DNA of 64,000 nt from positions 1 through 64,000 of the forward strand of contig JAVJOW010000014.1 in assembly GCA_040216555.1 (NCBI GenBank), written 5' to 3'. The position numbers and the translations under genes are program-made. This stretch comes from Arenibacter sp040216555 (GTDB lineage: Bacteria > Bacteroidota > Bacteroidia > Flavobacteriales > Flavobacteriaceae). A model generated the notes under the pieces. That model did not search any database. It was not told the origin of the DNA and was given only the letters and a program-made list of their open reading frames with translations. This document shows positions 53,785 through 62,702 of this stretch, one piece after another (position 1 is the stretch's first letter; the number at the start of each line of letters is the position of its first letter).

Positions 53785-54957
53785 ATGTTAAAGCAAGAAA
53801 TGAGCCGGGAAATTATTAATCAGTTTCCCAATGTATTTGCAATAGATGCCAACTTGGACAGGTTGGTAAAAAAAATTGAATTACTTACCTATTTAAATCC
53901 TTTAAATATTGAAAAGGAAAAGCATCGTTTTTTTTCATCCAAATTCGTTGATGAACCCATATTTAAGTATAAAAAACTACAATTCGACCCCTATAAATTA
54001 AACCGTTTGTTCTTCTCCCAACGCTTGGAGCGCATAAAGGATGAACAGATAAGGAAATTTTATCAAGAAGTGGTGTATTACTATGCCAATATGATACAGT
54101 GTATCGAGACTATTGGCCATAACAAAAAGTTCTATTATAATTCTCTTAGGGTTTACGGCACTCCTACGGAGAAAGATGTTCAAAATGCCAGGTTTATTTT
54201 GCATTTCGCTGATGAACCGGATACAGAGGACATGGAAAAAATATATACCCCAGAAGACGCCAAGGTGTATTTTGAAGAGTTTGTACAGCAATATAATTTC
54301 CCTCTAAACATTTCCTTTTCCAATAGTATTGCCGCTGATGCCATGGTGAGCAATAATACCCAATCTCTCTTGATTAAGAAAAATACCACTTTTAGCAGAA
54401 ACCAACTGCTTACCTTGGCCAATCATGAGATTGGAGTTCATTTGGTAACTACCTACAATGGCATGTTGCAACCTTTAAAAGTCTTTTCCAATGGTTTTCC
54501 AAAAAACGTGGAAACCCAAGAGGGCTTGGCGGTATTTAGTGAATATATGAGCGGGGCCCTAAGCTTGAAAAGATTAAAGGAGTTGGCCTATAGGGTCTTG
54601 GCCTCCGACAGTCTGATAAAAGGATATAGCTTCTCGGACACCTTCGATATGCTGCACGGGCAGTACAAACTGGACCGGAACAAAGCCTTTACCATAACTA
54701 TGCGGGTCCACAGGGGAGGCGGATTTACCAAGGACCGCCTGTATCTGAGCGGATTAAAAAAGATTTATAAAAGACATAAAAATGGCTTATCCATGGATAC
54801 TTTGTTAACAGGTAAGGTTACCATGGAATCTGAGGCTACTATAAACCGATTTAAGGACTTGGGCTTGGCCAATGATTTAACACATACCAATGTGGCCTTT
54901 GAGCGCAATTGTAATAAGAACAGTACCTTGGATTTTATATTGGACAATTTGAAATAG
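53785..54957 (+). CDS. DUF1704/QEGLA-motif metallopeptidase-like protein
   Basis: This 390-residue protein is annotated in relatives as a flavohemoglobin expression-modulating QEGLA motif protein. It carries TLANHEIGVHLVTTYNG, a histidine/glutamate motif of minigluzincin type (HE...H), then TQEGLAVFSEYMSG with the third metal ligand candidate, and HGQYKLDRNKAFTITMRVHRGGGF. A zinc peptidase fold is therefore likely; its substrate and the flavohaemoglobin link are unproven. The start may be ATG 53785 or the GTG one codon earlier. It is 37 bases after the symporter gene. Confidence 0.85.
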   Translation: MLKQEMSREIINQFPNVFAIDANLDRLVKKIELLTYLNPLNIEKEKHRFFSSKFVDEPIFKYKKLQFDPYKLNRLFFSQRLERIKDEQIRKFYQEVVYYYANMIQCIETIGHNKKFYYNSLRVYGTPTEKDVQNARFILHFADEPDTEDMEKIYTPEDAKVYFEEFVQQYNFPLNISFSNSIAADAMVSNNTQSLLIKKNTTFSRNQLLTLANHEIGVHLVTTYNGMLQPLKVFSNGFPKNVETQEGLAVFSEYMSGALSLKRLKELAYRVLASDSLIKGYSFSDTFDMLHGQYKLDRNKAFTITMRVHRGGGFTKDRLYLSGLKKIYKRHKNGLSMDTLLTGKVTMESEATINRFKDLGLANDLTHTNVAFERNCNKNSTLDFILDNLK

Positions 54958-55068
54958 TGATAGGGAAGTTGTATTTCCTTTGGTTTAGTATGTGCAGGCC
55001 AGCAGTAGTATGTAGGTAGACCGGTCCAAGAAGTTTGTGAATTAAAGTTAAATTATTTTAAATACCCC

Positions 55069-55100
55069 TTGGAATAATAACTTAGATTTTGATATCTTTG
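55069..55100 (+). promoter_or_regulatory. Bacteroidota-type promoter of the small transcription unit
   Basis: TTG at 55069-55071 and TATCTTTG at 55093-55100 are 21 bases apart, which fits the -33/-7 layout of Bacteroidota sigma-A-like promoters. The start codon of the small frame lies 27 bases downstream. Confidence 0.6.
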
Positions 55101-55127
55101 TACCACCATTAAAAAAACATAGCAATC

Positions 55128-55280
55128 ATGTTCGATTTTGACCAATATTTAGGGTTTTTAGCATTTTTGACCATCTTGACCATTGGGTTTTGGTTGATGA
55201 TTTTTTTGTTGACTTTTGTTATTCCCTACTGGATAGGAGGTTCTATCTTGGAAATATTGAAAGAAAAGCGCGAAGCTAAA
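55128..55280 (+). CDS. Small membrane peptide (~50 aa)
   Basis: I do not recognise this protein. The frame encodes about 50 residues: an acidic start MFDFDQYLG, one or two hydrophobic stretches (FLAFLTILTIGFWLMIFLLT, then FVIPYWIGG), and a short basic end KRKARS. A promoter lies directly upstream and an intrinsic terminator follows, so the unit is self-contained. In the +1 frame the sequence after the hydrophobic part reads KEKREAKKAKRNQ and stops at 55302. A one-base shift in the A-rich stretch near 55260-55268 would join the two and give about 57 residues with a longer basic tail. This could be a sequencing error, a natural mutation or a recoding site. Inner-membrane location is inferred. 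Confidence 0.55.
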
Positions 55281-55327
55281 AAAGCAAAACGTAACCAATA
55301 GGGATACGACGACTATATAGTATATAT

Positions 55328-55356
55328 AAAAAGGGAGCCAATGGGCTCCCTTTTTA
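55328..55356 (+). terminator. Intrinsic terminator of the small unit
   Basis: GGGAGCC pairs with GGCTCCC around the loop AATG and is followed by TTTTT. The A tract before the stem makes it effective in both directions. Confidence 0.8.
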
Positions 55357-56018
55357 TATTTAATGGGTTAAAACTTCTATCGGATCAATCCAAAAAGTTG
55401 TGTGTGAATTAGAAAAAAATATAATTTACTATCTCAAGTTTGTGTTCAGTTCATTTTTTGCATCGCCCAAAAAACGAACCAAAAAGCGCTAGGCTGATTT
55501 TAAATTTCTTTAAATCTACGCAATTTCCACAGCCGCGCCGTCCAGGTCGCTTTCACTGAGGTGAAATGCTCTTTGGACAGCTACCTGAACCCAATGTGGA
55601 AACCACTTGATTTAAGACGAAATTGAAAATAGGCAGGTCTTTTCGTTCCGTCAACCTTCATGTGGGGATAAGTCATTTTCCGTTATTAAATACCTTTGGG
55701 CATTGTCCTCAAGGTCTATGGATTGGTCGTTCTTCTTCCGTCGTGGAGATGGCATGGCCGTTAAGAATTATTGAAGCCTTGGAAATAATTTAGGCCATGG
55801 CATCGGTCTTTAAAATCCTAAGATTTTAGGGGCCACCTAGTGAAGAAGGGTCTTTTCTTTTGTTTCGTTTTCTTTGGACAAGCAAAGAAAATGAAAGAAT
55901 AATTTAATCGTTGGTTTTTCTAGATATCTCCTATTAATTAAAACTATTGTTCAAAAAACATGAGTGATCAAATTAATCCTAATTTTTACATAAACACAAC
56001 AATTGTTCCTGATCCCTT
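55357..56018. other. Gene-free spacer with one shared repeat
   Basis: I see no supportable gene. TTTCAC-TGAG-GTGAAA forms a small hairpin at 55551-55566. The ~45-base sequence from CTTTTCTTTTGTTTCG to CAAAGAAAATGAAA (about 55853-55897) repeats part of 18797-18842. Nothing else is recognised. Confidence 0.5.
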
Positions 56019-58529
56019 CTATCCTTCAAAGTCCATATCTTCCCCACCGCCACTTCTACCACCTCTATTCCCGTTCTTTTGGTTCTGGGGTTGGTTGAAG
56101 CGGTATTGGAACGACAGGGTAATCTGCCTTTGCCGCCATTGAAATTCGCTATAGGTAGCTACATTTTCAGTTCTGGTATCGCTAATACGTTTTCTGGTGT
56201 TAAATATATCGCTTACATTTAATGTTAGGGAGCCTTTATCCTTTAGAATATCCTTGCTAAGGGCAAGATCGGAGCTCAACATTCCCTTATTGCGGTTTTG
56301 TGCATCTTCGGAAGGCCCCATATAAAAGAAGTTGGTCTGAAAATCGATTTTTCCTGGTAAAGGTAATTTGGCACTAAAGCGTGTAAACCATGAAAAGTTA
56401 TTGGCATCAAAATTTTGAACAATCTCTACATTTTGACTGTTGGTATAGATAAAGTCTCCCTGTAAATCCCTTTGGAAGGCATTTAGGTTCCAGGTTAATC
56501 TCCAGTTTCTTTTAGGGGTATAGGTAGTGGTAAATTCCATACCATAGCGCTCTTCGGTGGCTAAATTTATAGGGCTTCGTACCTGTACGGGGACAATAAT
56601 GGGATTTTGTGGGTCGTCCGGATTTTCAATGGTTACAAAGTCGCCCGTCTCCCTGGAAACGAATTGAAAGACTCCGGTAGATCTGTTGAAGTATCCAGAG
56701 GTAGTAAAAGTAAACTTATCCCATCTTTTTAAATATCCCAAATCGTATGCATCTGTAAAAGTAGGGTCTAAATCCGGGTTCCCTTGAAAAAGATTAGTGT
56801 TACTTGATCGGGAAGGAAATGGGTTGATAAATCTTGACCAAGGTCTTCTAAGTCTTTTGCTATAACTTAAGGTAACTTGTTCCTTCTCGGAGAATTCATA
56901 TCCCAAAAATATGGAAGGGAACCAATTTACATAGTCCTTATTGGTAAGGTCGTTGGAGTTGACCAATTCAATGCCAATATCGGAAGCCTCCATTCTCAAT
57001 CCACCAAGAATACTGAATTTGTTAAATTTAGATCCCAATTGGGTATAGGCCGCATTTACGTATTCCTTATAGTTTAATTCATTACTGAAGTTGGGGTTGC
57101 TGTTGAAATTGCCATCTTGTTGCTGAACACCAAAGTCAAAATCTGTATTGTTATTGTTGAAGGTACCGCGATAGCCAAGTTCAAATTGGGACTTGTTGTC
57201 CTTTCCAAAGGGAAGTACATAATCCATTTGCACCAATTGCGTTATCTGTGTTTGGTTATCTATGGTCCTTTCGGTATCCAACGCAATATTATCCCCCAAG
57301 ATTACCTCTTCTATTATAGAATTTTCATCATCCACTCCTTTGGAGTATTGATAATCGAAGGTAAGGGTGTGTCCTTCTTTTTCAAATTTTTTCTGGTAAT
57401 TTAAAGAGTATTGATGCTCCTCTTCAAACTCGTCCTCAAGGGTAAATCGGTTTCTTTGTATGGTTGGGTTTCTATTGGCATCAAAATTGGAAAAATCCAC
57501 ATTAACCGAGTTGTCCCCATTGGATTTACTAAAAACAAAAGAATTGGTAATGCTGCTGCTTTCATCCAAAAACAGTTCAAAGCCAACATTGGTATTAAAG
57601 CTTTTATCTTTTCTTTGGTAATCCCTTATTTCATTCTGAAAGCTCAAGGTATTGCCGTTACTGTCAAAGTTCTCCTGGTTGAACAGGGCATTCCCGGGCC
57701 CGCTGCGATAACGGTAAGTGGTATTGGTGAAGATATTGAAATTATCCCTTCTTAAGTTGAGACTCAGGGAACCTCCATAAGTTTCCGGATGCCCGGTATA
57801 AACATTGACCGATCCATTTATCCCGGCCGTCTTGCTCTGCTTTAATATGATATTCAAAATACCTGCCGTACCTTCGGCATCATACCTGGCAGATGGGTTG
57901 GTGATCACCTCAACTTTCTCTATGGCATCTGCGGGCAACTGTTGCAGGGCCTCGGGACTCAGACCGGACAAGGCCGATGGTTTTCCGTTGATAAGGATTC
58001 TAACACTTTCGTTTCCCCTAAGACTAATATTACCTTCTACATCCACGGAAACTGAAGGTACGTTGCTCAGTACATCGGTTACCGAACCACCTTTGACGGT
58101 TAGATCCGAACCAACGTTGTATACTTTTTTATCCAGGCGCAATTCTACCGTGGTACGCTCGCCGACCACTTCTACCTCTGCCAACTGGGCAACATCCAAG
58201 GAAAGCCGAATTACACCAAGGTTGGTGGAAGATCTTAGACTTTGATTGTTTAATTTATAGGATTTATAGGAGATATATTCTACACTAACGTTATAGTTTC
58301 CAGGAGCTGTCTCCACTTCGAATTGCCCGTTGGCATCCGTAATACCGCCAGTAACTTTTTCAGGATTTGCAACACTTTGTAACACCAAAGTGGCATATTC
58401 CAAGGGTTGATCTGTTTCTTGGTCCAAAACGGTCCCAGTTATTTTTATTGGTTCTTGCGGGCCTTGGGCTCCTTGGGTGTAACCTACTAAAGAGATTAGA
58501 AATAGTGTAACTGGGAGTAGTTTGTTCAT
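56019..58529 (-). CDS. Outer-membrane beta-barrel receptor with carboxypeptidase-like N-terminal domain
   Basis: This 836-residue protein has a signal peptide (cleaved near YTQGAQG), a carboxypeptidase regulatory-like domain (KITGTVLDQETDQPLEYATL, about 29-115), a plug-like region (VGSDLTVKGGSVTDVLSNVP, LRGNESVRILINGKPSALSG) and a large barrel. The final strand ITLSFQYRF is followed by about 25 residues rich in Gly, Asn and Arg (NRGGRSGGGEDMDFEG), a tail common in this Flavobacteria receptor family. The ligand is unknown. It starts 3 bases after the stop of a small secreted Gly/Tyr-rich protein gene, so the two are very likely co-transcribed. Confidence 0.85.
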   Translation of the reverse strand: MNKLLPVTLFLISLVGYTQGAQGPQEPIKITGTVLDQETDQPLEYATLVLQSVANPEKVTGGITDANGQFEVETAPGNYNVSVEYISYKSYKLNNQSLRSSTNLGVIRLSLDVAQLAEVEVVGERTTVELRLDKKVYNVGSDLTVKGGSVTDVLSNVPSVSVDVEGNISLRGNESVRILINGKPSALSGLSPEALQQLPADAIEKVEVITNPSARYDAEGTAGILNIILKQSKTAGINGSVNVYTGHPETYGGSLSLNLRRDNFNIFTNTTYRYRSGPGNALFNQENFDSNGNTLSFQNEIRDYQRKDKSFNTNVGFELFLDESSSITNSFVFSKSNGDNSVNVDFSNFDANRNPTIQRNRFTLEDEFEEEHQYSLNYQKKFEKEGHTLTFDYQYSKGVDDENSIIEEVILGDNIALDTERTIDNQTQITQLVQMDYVLPFGKDNKSQFELGYRGTFNNNNTDFDFGVQQQDGNFNSNPNFSNELNYKEYVNAAYTQLGSKFNKFSILGGLRMEASDIGIELVNSNDLTNKDYVNWFPSIFLGYEFSEKEQVTLSYSKRLRRPWSRFINPFPSRSSNTNLFQGNPDLDPTFTDAYDLGYLKRWDKFTFTTSGYFNRSTGVFQFVSRETGDFVTIENPDDPQNPIIVPVQVRSPINLATEERYGMEFTTTYTPKRNWRLTWNLNAFQRDLQGDFIYTNSQNVEIVQNFDANNFSWFTRFSAKLPLPGKIDFQTNFFYMGPSEDAQNRNKGMLSSDLALSKDILKDKGSLTLNVSDIFNTRKRISDTRTENVATYSEFQWRQRQITLSFQYRFNQPQNQKNGNRGGRSGGGEDMDFEG

Positions 58530-58532
58530 GTG

Positions 58533-59024
58533 CTACGTTTTGGATTTATTTTTTTTCTTCTTCTTTTTTTCTTTAACCTTTTTAAAACCGTTTTTCTGCA
58601 GTTCTACGAAGGCCTCATATTTATCAGCAGGTAATCCTGCCATAAGTTCTTCGTCTTGCTTTAGGGTAATTTTCTCATAACTTTCCCTCATTTTGTCCGG
58701 CGGTAAATCCAGTATCTGCAATTCAATTCTTTCTTGGAGATACTTTTTTAAGGTGGTACTCAAAACAGCTTCCTCGAACGGATTTAAACCTAATTTTTCG
58801 GTAATTCCGGGCATTTCCTGATCCACAATCTGTTCTGCTGTTAATTTTTCCGGTTCCTTGGGGGTTTCCTGTGCTTGTGGAATACTATTTCTCTGTCTTC
58901 CATACCCTCCATATCCTCCGTATCCATATCCATAACCATTTCCGTATCCATATTGGGCACTTAAAAAGGGAAAGGATAATAAGATAAATAAAACACTAAA
59001 AAATAATCTTTTGTCAGTTTTCAT
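58533..59024 (-). CDS. Secreted Gly/Tyr-rich small protein
   Basis: I do not recognise a family for this 163-residue protein. A signal peptide (MKTDKRLFFSVLFILLSFPF, then LSAQ) leads to a low-complexity stretch of alternating G and Y (about residues 24-43). The middle (about 58-145) is helical and charged: LTAEQIVDQEMPGITEKLGL, and IELQILDLPPDKMRESYEKI. The end is a lysine run (KVKEKKKKKKNKSKT). It precedes the outer-membrane receptor gene by 3 bases and may form part of the same envelope system. A Spy/CpxP-like helical fold is possible but not shown. Confidence 0.7.
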   Translation of the reverse strand: MKTDKRLFFSVLFILLSFPFLSAQYGYGNGYGYGYGGYGGYGRQRNSIPQAQETPKEPEKLTAEQIVDQEMPGITEKLGLNPFEEAVLSTTLKKYLQERIELQILDLPPDKMRESYEKITLKQDEELMAGLPADKYEAFVELQKNGFKKVKEKKKKKKNKSKT

Positions 59025-59204
59025 AATGTCTGTGGTTAATGGGATTCCAAAATTAATAGATGGTTTAACCCTTAAGGGTTAAATGTTTGTTAAAATGAAT
59101 AATTCAAGAACTATGCCGTTCTGTGGCGCTTAGTAGTCTGTTCTGCTGCTAAGGAAATAATGTAAGAATAAATACTCCTTTTACCAAGCATTTTAACACG
59201 GTTA

Positions 59205-59549
59205 CTAATTTAAGAGCACCTTTATTTTTTCGGGAGGTCGTCCCACCACCCCTTTGTTGTCCTTGATGACGATGGGACGTTCTATGAGTTTGGGAAACGC
59301 TATCATGGCTGCAATTACTTCATCGTCGGTCAGAGATTTTCCCTTGAATTTTTCTTTCCAAATGGCTTCGTTGGTTCTCACCAACTCCATAGGGGTTATG
59401 CCTAAAATTTTTACTATGGCTTCCAGTTCTTTTTTGGTAGGCACGTTTTCAAGATATTTAACAATCTCAAAATCGTTTCCCGAATTTTCCAATATAGCCA
59501 ATCCTTCCCTTGACTTGCCACATCTGGGGTTGTGATATATTTTAATCAT
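59205..59549 (-). CDS. arsC: Arsenate reductase-like ArsC/Spx-family protein
   Basis: This 114-residue thioredoxin-fold protein has YHNPRCGKSREGLAIL at the start, where the cysteine of NPRCGKSR is the catalytic one of ArsC-type enzymes, and ends with RPIVIKDNKGVVGRPPEKI, where the arginine is part of the family motif. It would reduce arsenate to arsenite with glutathione/glutaredoxin, or may be a YffB/Spx-like relative with another role. No ars regulator or arsenite pump is adjacent. The gene symbol is a family-level name. Confidence 0.8.
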   Translation of the reverse strand: MIKIYHNPRCGKSREGLAILENSGNDFEIVKYLENVPTKKELEAIVKILGITPMELVRTNEAIWKEKFKGKSLTDDEVIAAMIAFPKLIERPIVIKDNKGVVGRPPEKIKVLLN

Positions 59550-59685
59550 ATTTGCTAGGTTTTAAGTAAGAGGGCCAAAAGTTTCCGGTCTCCTATAGAT
59601 AATGATAATAATCTTAAGATCAGGTATCTGAATCTTTCCCTCTTGTCCATTAAAAATTTAAAAGGTGATAATAGGTAGTCAAGGT

Positions 59686-60784
59686 TCAGCTTTCTTCCTT
59701 TTGCCCCATCATCATAAGATAGGCCTTTAAGAACTGATCTATGTTACCGTCCATTACGGCCTCTACATTGCCCGTCTCCTCACCGGTACGCACGTCTTTT
59801 ACTAATTTGTATGGGTGCATTACGTAATTCCTGATTTGTGAGCCCCATTCAATTTTCATTTTGGAAGACTCAATTTCCTGTCTGGCTTCCATTTTCTTCC
59901 GCAATTCTATTTCGTACAATTGGGATTTGAGCATTTTTAAGGCGGTGGCCCTATTGTCGTGCTGAGATCTTGAATCTGAACATGAAATCTGAATTCCAGA
60001 AGGTTTGTGGGTCAGCTGTACCTTGGTTTCCACTTTGTTCACATTCTGTCCCCCAGCTCCACTGGATCGGGCAGTAGTAATCTCCACATCGGCCGGATTA
60101 ATATCAATTTCGATACTGTCGTCTACCAAAGGATACACATACACCGAAGCAAAGGAAGTATGGCGCTTGGCATTACTGTCGAAAGGGGAAATACGTACCA
60201 GCCTATGTACTCCGTTCTCGCCCTTAAGCCACCCAAAGCTATAATCGCCCTCTATTTCCAAGGTTACGGTTTTTATTCCTGCAACATCCCCATCCTGATA
60301 ATTTAGCTCTTTTACCTTATAGCCATTTTTTTCGCTCCACATCATGTACATTCTCATGAGCATGGAGGCCCAATCACAGCTTTCGGTGCCTCCGGCACCT
60401 GCAGTTATTTGAAGTATGGCCGTAAGTTCATCCCCTTCCGCCGAAAGCATGTTCTTAAATTCCAATTTTTCCAAGGCTTCAATGGTCTTGTCATAATGAC
60501 TTTCAACATCGGCCTCGGACATTTCGCCTTCTTTCTGAAATTCTAAAAAAATCTCAAGATCCGCTACCAAACTTTGGGCATTTTTAAAGGCATCTACCCA
60601 TTGTTTTTTGGACTGAATCAACTTCATCTGCTCCTGTGCCTCCTGGGGGTGGTTCCAAAAATCCGGGGCCAAGGTCTTTTCTTCCTCGTTTTCTATTTCT
60701 ACAAGCTTGGCATCTATGTCAAAGATACCTCCTTAACGCACCAAGGCGATCAATGAGACTCTTATAATGGTCCGTAGTTATCAT
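59686..60784 (-). CDS. prfB: Peptide chain release factor 2 with programmed +1 frameshift
   Basis: RF2 recognises UAA and UGA stop codons. Translation begins at ATG 60784 and reads MITTDHYKSLIDRLGALRRYL, then meets TGA (60721-60719) in the context AGGAGG-TAT-CTT-TGA-C, which is the classical autoregulatory frameshift site with an internal Shine-Dalgarno-like AGGAGG. A +1 shift at CTT-T gives DIDAKLVEIENEEEKTLAPD and 365 residues in all, the same length as the E. coli protein. The stop-codon-reading SPF motif falls at about 199-201 and the peptidyl-hydrolysis GGQ at about 244-246. Gene finders that do not model the shift start it at 60672 and lose the N-terminus. It lies 67 bases after the transglutaminase-like gene. 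Confidence 0.95.
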
Positions 60785-60851
60785 ATTCTAATTATTTTCA
60801 GCCAAAAATAGGATTCTTTTTTTTGATTATGGACCAAATGGGAAATGTTAT

Positions 60852-61703
60852 TTATTGTTGGGTCTGTACATCCACGGAATGGGAGGTTTTATTAGCTCCA
60901 TGGGAGTGTACTACCCCTTTTAGAGGGGAGCAATCATTAAAGTCCTTACCATGGGCTACTTTAATGTGGTTGTCATCGACCAATAAATTGTTGGTAGGGT
61001 CAAAGCCCACCCAGCCAACTTGGGGAACATAGGCCTCTACCCAGGCATGCATCTGAGAGTCTCCAAAATAACCATTTCCTTGGTGCAAATAGCCGGATAC
61101 ATAACGGGCCGGGATTTTATTGGCCCTGGCCATGGCACAGAATAAATGTGCAAAATCCTGACAAACACCTTCCGGATTTTCAAGTATTTCCTCCAGGAGT
61201 GTATATACATGGGTCACTCCAGTATTAAATTTTATATACTGATAGACCCAGTGATTTAATTTTTGAAGATTATCAAATATACTTAGGGCAGGGTCAAAAA
61301 CCAATAGATTTATTGAACCTTGCGGTAAAGTTGTAAATTTAGTCTGACCTAAAAAGGGTTCAAAATCTACCTTGAAGTCCAAACTTTCCAAAAGCTCGTA
61401 GTTGCTCGCGATATTAAAGATCGGAACTTGTCCAAAAGGATTAAGGCTTATTTTCTTAAGTTTAAAAGTGGCCCTAAAATTTAAGTTTTGGAATTTCTCT
61501 TGGGTATTTATCCTTATGGTCCGAAAACCATAACCATTTTCCGAAAACTCATTTTTGGCACCCAATGAATTCTTAATATCAACACTCATCAATTCCTGTG
61601 TTTCATTATTTTCGGGTACAATTAGAAATTGCCATGAGGCATTGTCTACTGGATTCTCGTACTCATTTTCGGCATTATAGGTAATTGAATATTCAATTGA
61701 CAT
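60852..61703 (-). CDS. Transglutaminase-like cysteine protease-fold protein
   Basis: This 283-residue protein has a beta-rich N-terminal domain (SIEYSITYNAENEYENPVDN...) and the transglutaminase core: PEGVCQDFAHLFCAMARANKIPARYVSG with the catalytic Cys, MHAWVEAYVPQVGWVGFDPT with His and then Asp. This family occurs beside alpha-E and circularly permuted ATP-grasp proteins, as here. The substrate may be a peptide or isopeptide bond. It follows the alpha-E gene by 42 bases and is likely the last gene of that operon. Confidence 0.88.
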   Translation of the reverse strand: MSIEYSITYNAENEYENPVDNASWQFLIVPENNETQELMSVDIKNSLGAKNEFSENGYGFRTIRINTQEKFQNLNFRATFKLKKISLNPFGQVPIFNIASNYELLESLDFKVDFEPFLGQTKFTTLPQGSINLLVFDPALSIFDNLQKLNHWVYQYIKFNTGVTHVYTLLEEILENPEGVCQDFAHLFCAMARANKIPARYVSGYLHQGNGYFGDSQMHAWVEAYVPQVGWVGFDPTNNLLVDDNHIKVAHGKDFNDCSPLKGVVHSHGANKTSHSVDVQTQQ

Positions 61704-61745
61704 TTATAGTAGTTCTTAAAGCAAATGTAGGTCAATGGTTTAACA

Positions 61746-62693
61746 TCAATAGTTAAAAAACTCATTTTCCATTTTAAGGCTTATCTGCACCAGATTATTA
61801 AGGATTTTTTCAATGAAGCTTTGAATGTCCTCTTCAATTTCCTCGGCATATTTAAATTCATACTCCCCTTTAACTTTGCTTATTAAGAAGGCGGTGGAAT
61901 TTTTGTTCGGAGTCTTGGATTCATCCAATACCCTAATGTGCTTATGGACCTGGTTGATACTGTTGATGACCGATCTTGGACAATCCGGATTTAATATCAA
62001 AAATTCCAAGGTAGAGATACTGGTAGGGGTCTTTTTGTAATACCTGCGCATCATATCATAAGATTCCACACATTTGAGCAAAGTGATCCATTCAAAACTA
62101 TGCCCTATTTCGTCCCCATAATTGCCCTTGGCCTTTACGGCATCATTATATTTGGCGTTGATGATTCGGATTACCTGCGTGGCCCTTTCTAGATTTATGC
62201 CAAGCATGATAATGGCATATACCTCATCGTGCAATAGGGTACCCCGTATTTTACCTCTTAAAATGGCGGTCATTTCAGTGACATTTACGGTAAAATCATA
62301 TAGACCCTTTTTGGTGAAATCCTCTACAGAATAATTGACTACAAAATGATAGAATTTGTTGATGGATTCGTACAATTCCGTAGAAATAAGGTCCCTGGCA
62401 CTGTTGGCGTTCTCCCGGGCACTTTTTACATTGTTGATAACAGAATAGGGTATTACCGGGTTTAGGCCAATATTGTATAGAATGTCTTCTTCTTTAAGAA
62501 TAATGGAATCGTCCGCTATAGGTTCTCCTACTAGGAACATCATGGAACGCAGTACAAATTGTCTGGATTGGGAGAGCTCGTTAGGAGCGTCCAAAGACGA
62601 AAAATAATTTACGTTTAGGTATCTGGCAACATGTTCGGCACGTTCAATATAACGGCCCATCCAAAAAAGGTTATTGGCAACTCTTGCTAACAT
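61746..62693 (-). CDS. Alpha-E domain protein
   Basis: This 315-residue all-helical protein opens with LARVANNLFWMGRYIERAEH, the signature of the alpha-E (DUF403) family, in which RVAxxLxWxGRYxERAE is nearly invariant. LRSMMFLVGEPIADDSI and the GINLERATQVIRIINAK helices follow. Alpha-E domains are found fused to or beside circularly permuted ATP-grasp proteins and transglutaminases, and no biochemical activity is established. It starts 9 bases after the ATP-grasp stop and probably acts with its product. Confidence 0.9.
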   Translation of the reverse strand: MLARVANNLFWMGRYIERAEHVARYLNVNYFSSLDAPNELSQSRQFVLRSMMFLVGEPIADDSIILKEEDILYNIGLNPVIPYSVINNVKSARENANSARDLISTELYESINKFYHFVVNYSVEDFTKKGLYDFTVNVTEMTAILRGKIRGTLLHDEVYAIIMLGINLERATQVIRIINAKYNDAVKAKGNYGDEIGHSFEWITLLKCVESYDMMRRYYKKTPTSISTLEFLILNPDCPRSVINSINQVHKHIRVLDESKTPNKNSTAFLISKVKGEYEFKYAEEIEEDIQSFIEKILNNLVQISLKMENEFFNY

Positions 62694-62702
62694 AAGATTG
62701 TT

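Noticed and set aside
60719..60721. In-frame TGA in prfB as a sign of a pseudogene
   Set aside because: The context AGGAGG-TAT-CTT-TGA-C is the programmed frameshift site of RF2, and both frames join to a full-length protein.
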